Shown one piece after another: positions 12,652 to 13,597 of a DNA stretch of 13,597 nucleotides. The notes beneath the pieces were generated by a model. That model ran no database searches, was not told the origin of the DNA, and saw nothing but the letters and a program-made list of their open reading frames with translations. How positions within the stretch are numbered: the stretch's first letter is position 1; each line of letters opens with the position of its first letter. Origin of the DNA: Candidatus Heimdallarchaeota archaeon (GTDB lineage Archaea > Asgardarchaeota > Heimdallarchaeia > Heimdallarchaeales > Heimdallarchaeaceae); assembly GCA_030603505.1 (NCBI GenBank), contig JAUVXQ010000025.1:1-13597 (forward strand), written 5' to 3'. A program made the translations under genes and the position numbers.

Positions 12652-13597
12652 TTAATATGAAGTTAGAGATACATTTGATGATTCATCTTCTTGTGGTCTG
12701 ATATTATCCCATATTTGGTTAACAATTTTAACATCTTCTGGATGAGCATAAACTCTAACTAGTGTAAATAGTGTTCGATAAGCGCTTGATCCTGAAAAAG
12801 TTGATATATATTTAGTAGTGTTCAGTGCCTTACTAAGTGTAAAAGACTTGGTTCCTGAACTAATGCGATTATATGGATCATAGATGTAGATGTTTGAAGT
12901 TTGAAATTCCAGTTCATTGATTGTTGAAAGTTTATAGGTAGAATCAATCTTCATTTCATGTTTCAAATTGAGATTATTGTCCTTTCCATATTTGATTACA
13001 TTTTTGACAAAAGATTCTTGAGCTGTAAGTTTACAAAGCTCGTCAATGGTGATTCCAAGAGATTTTGCTGTAGATTCATCAATAATTTTTTCCCATACAG
13101 CTTTATGAAGTCGTCGATCTAGAAGGTCTTTTAAATGTGCTTTTGCCTTAGCAATCTCATTAGATTGGTTGGAAAAAATTTCTCCTACAAGAGTGTACTC
13201 GTTCAAATAGATATATTTCGAAAGATCATTAGTACGTTCAATTAATTCTAATGGATCACAAGCTTCGCTTAACATTGCATGAATGGTTATATCTGCTGCT
13301 CGCGCAGTTTTGTGGAAATACACGTTCTTATATTCAAAGAAACGACCGATAAGTGATGAATAAATGTCATCAAGTACTTTCCAATTATAATGTATGGCAT
13401 CTCTACCTTGATGTTGTTGAATTGTTGTGTTGTTAATAATTCTATTAATTGCAATTATTCCAAAGTGGAGTGTACCCGCGAAAGTTGAATCTCTAAGCAT
13501 AAAATCTAATCTATCGGCACCCAATGCTCCCTGAAGTAAAGGATGTAATAATTCACTTCTGCCATCCCAAATTTTCATTAACTCTTCTGGATTAATG
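12652..13597 (-). CDS. HD-domain phosphohydrolase (SAMHD1/COG1078-like), C-terminal part
   Basis: The minus-strand frame is open to the window edge (INPEEL precedes the internal ATG at 13578), so the N-terminus is missing. What remains is the distal part of an HD-superfamily hydrolase of the dNTPase/SAMHD1-like group. GADRLDFMLRDSTFAG corresponds to the conserved L-D-A-D-R-x-D-Y-x-x-R-D region. Its Asp at residue 22 from the internal Met aligns with metal ligand Asp311 of human SAMHD1. The FEYKNVYFHKTARAADITIHAML segment is also typical. The H...HD metal motifs lie outside the window. The last ~100 residues are a beta-rich C-terminal region. Substrate (dNTP or other nucleotide) cannot be decided. 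It converges on the 129-aa orphan gene with a 7-nt gap and no room for a terminator. Confidence 0.85.
   Translation of the reverse strand, partial: INPEELMKIWDGRSELLHPLLQGALGADRLDFMLRDSTFAGTLHFGIIAINRIINNTTIQQHQGRDAIHYNWKVLDDIYSSLIGRFFEYKNVYFHKTARAADITIHAMLSEACDPLELIERTNDLSKYIYLNEYTLVGEIFSNQSNEIAKAKAHLKDLLDRRLHKAVWEKIIDESTAKSLGITIDELCKLTAQESFVKNVIKYGKDNNLNLKHEMKIDSTYKLSTINELEFQTSNIYIYDPYNRISSGTKSFTLSKALNTTKYISTFSGSSAYRTLFTLVRVYAHPEDVKIVNQIWDNIRPQEDESSNVSLTSY

Noticed and set aside
1..13597. CRISPR array, tRNA or rRNA genes, insertion sequences, toxin-antitoxin or phage genes
   Set aside because: No regularly spaced repeats, cloverleaf-like segments, rRNA stretches, transposase motifs or terminal repeats were seen, and the gaps between genes are short.

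Overview
The window is AT-rich archaeal chromosome. The evidence is the archaeal/eukaryotic-type ribosomal protein set (eL18, L13, S9, L3, L4, L23, L2), an RNA polymerase subunit D with ferredoxin-like iron-sulfur sites, an archaeal-type tryptophanyl-tRNA synthetase, a PAC2 proteasome-chaperone family protein, an ADP-dependent sugar kinase, TATA-box promoters and poly-T terminators. The lineage cannot be fixed from sequence alone. An Asgard-like or other deep, uncultured, low-GC archaeon is plausible, but that is inference.

Layout. (1) Positions 1-1811, plus strand: the tail of rpoD, then rpl18e, rpl13 and rps9, tightly packed with SD-led starts. rpoN/rpoK, which usually follow in this archaeal operon, are absent. 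(2) 1850-2884: rtcA, an RNA 3'-phosphate cyclase, between two ribosomal clusters. (3) 2885-3063: a regulatory gap with two TATA candidates and a perfect 9-bp inverted repeat. (4) 3064-5883: rpl3, rpl4, rpl23 and rpl2, the head of the S10-type operon, cut off before rpS19. (5) 5970-6713: PAC2 protein with its own TATA box and SD. (6) 6714-6851: convergent terminator region. (7) 9086-6847, minus strand: trpS then a Nog1-type GTPase, overlapping by 4 nt. (8) 9266-12644, plus strand: ADP-dependent sugar kinase, a 470-aa orphan protein and a 129-aa orphan protein. The first two have TATA boxes placed as for leaderless or nearly leaderless mRNAs. (9) 12652-13597, minus strand: the C-terminal part of a SAMHD1/COG1078-like HD-domain phosphohydrolase, cut by the window edge.

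Functionally, most of the window is information processing: transcription (RpoD), large and small ribosomal subunit proteins, ribosome biogenesis (Nog1), tRNA charging (TrpRS), RNA end processing (RtcA) and proteasome assembly (PAC2). Nucleotide and sugar metabolism (ADP-kinase, HD hydrolase) lies at the right. No mobile element, CRISPR array, rRNA or tRNA gene is visible, and no gap between genes exceeds about 180 nt. I see no complete undescribed multi-gene system. The most novel items are the two orphan genes at 10770 and 12255, the inverted repeat before rpl3, the atypical ATP-binding motifs in TrpRS, and the HbYX-like tail of the PAC2 protein.
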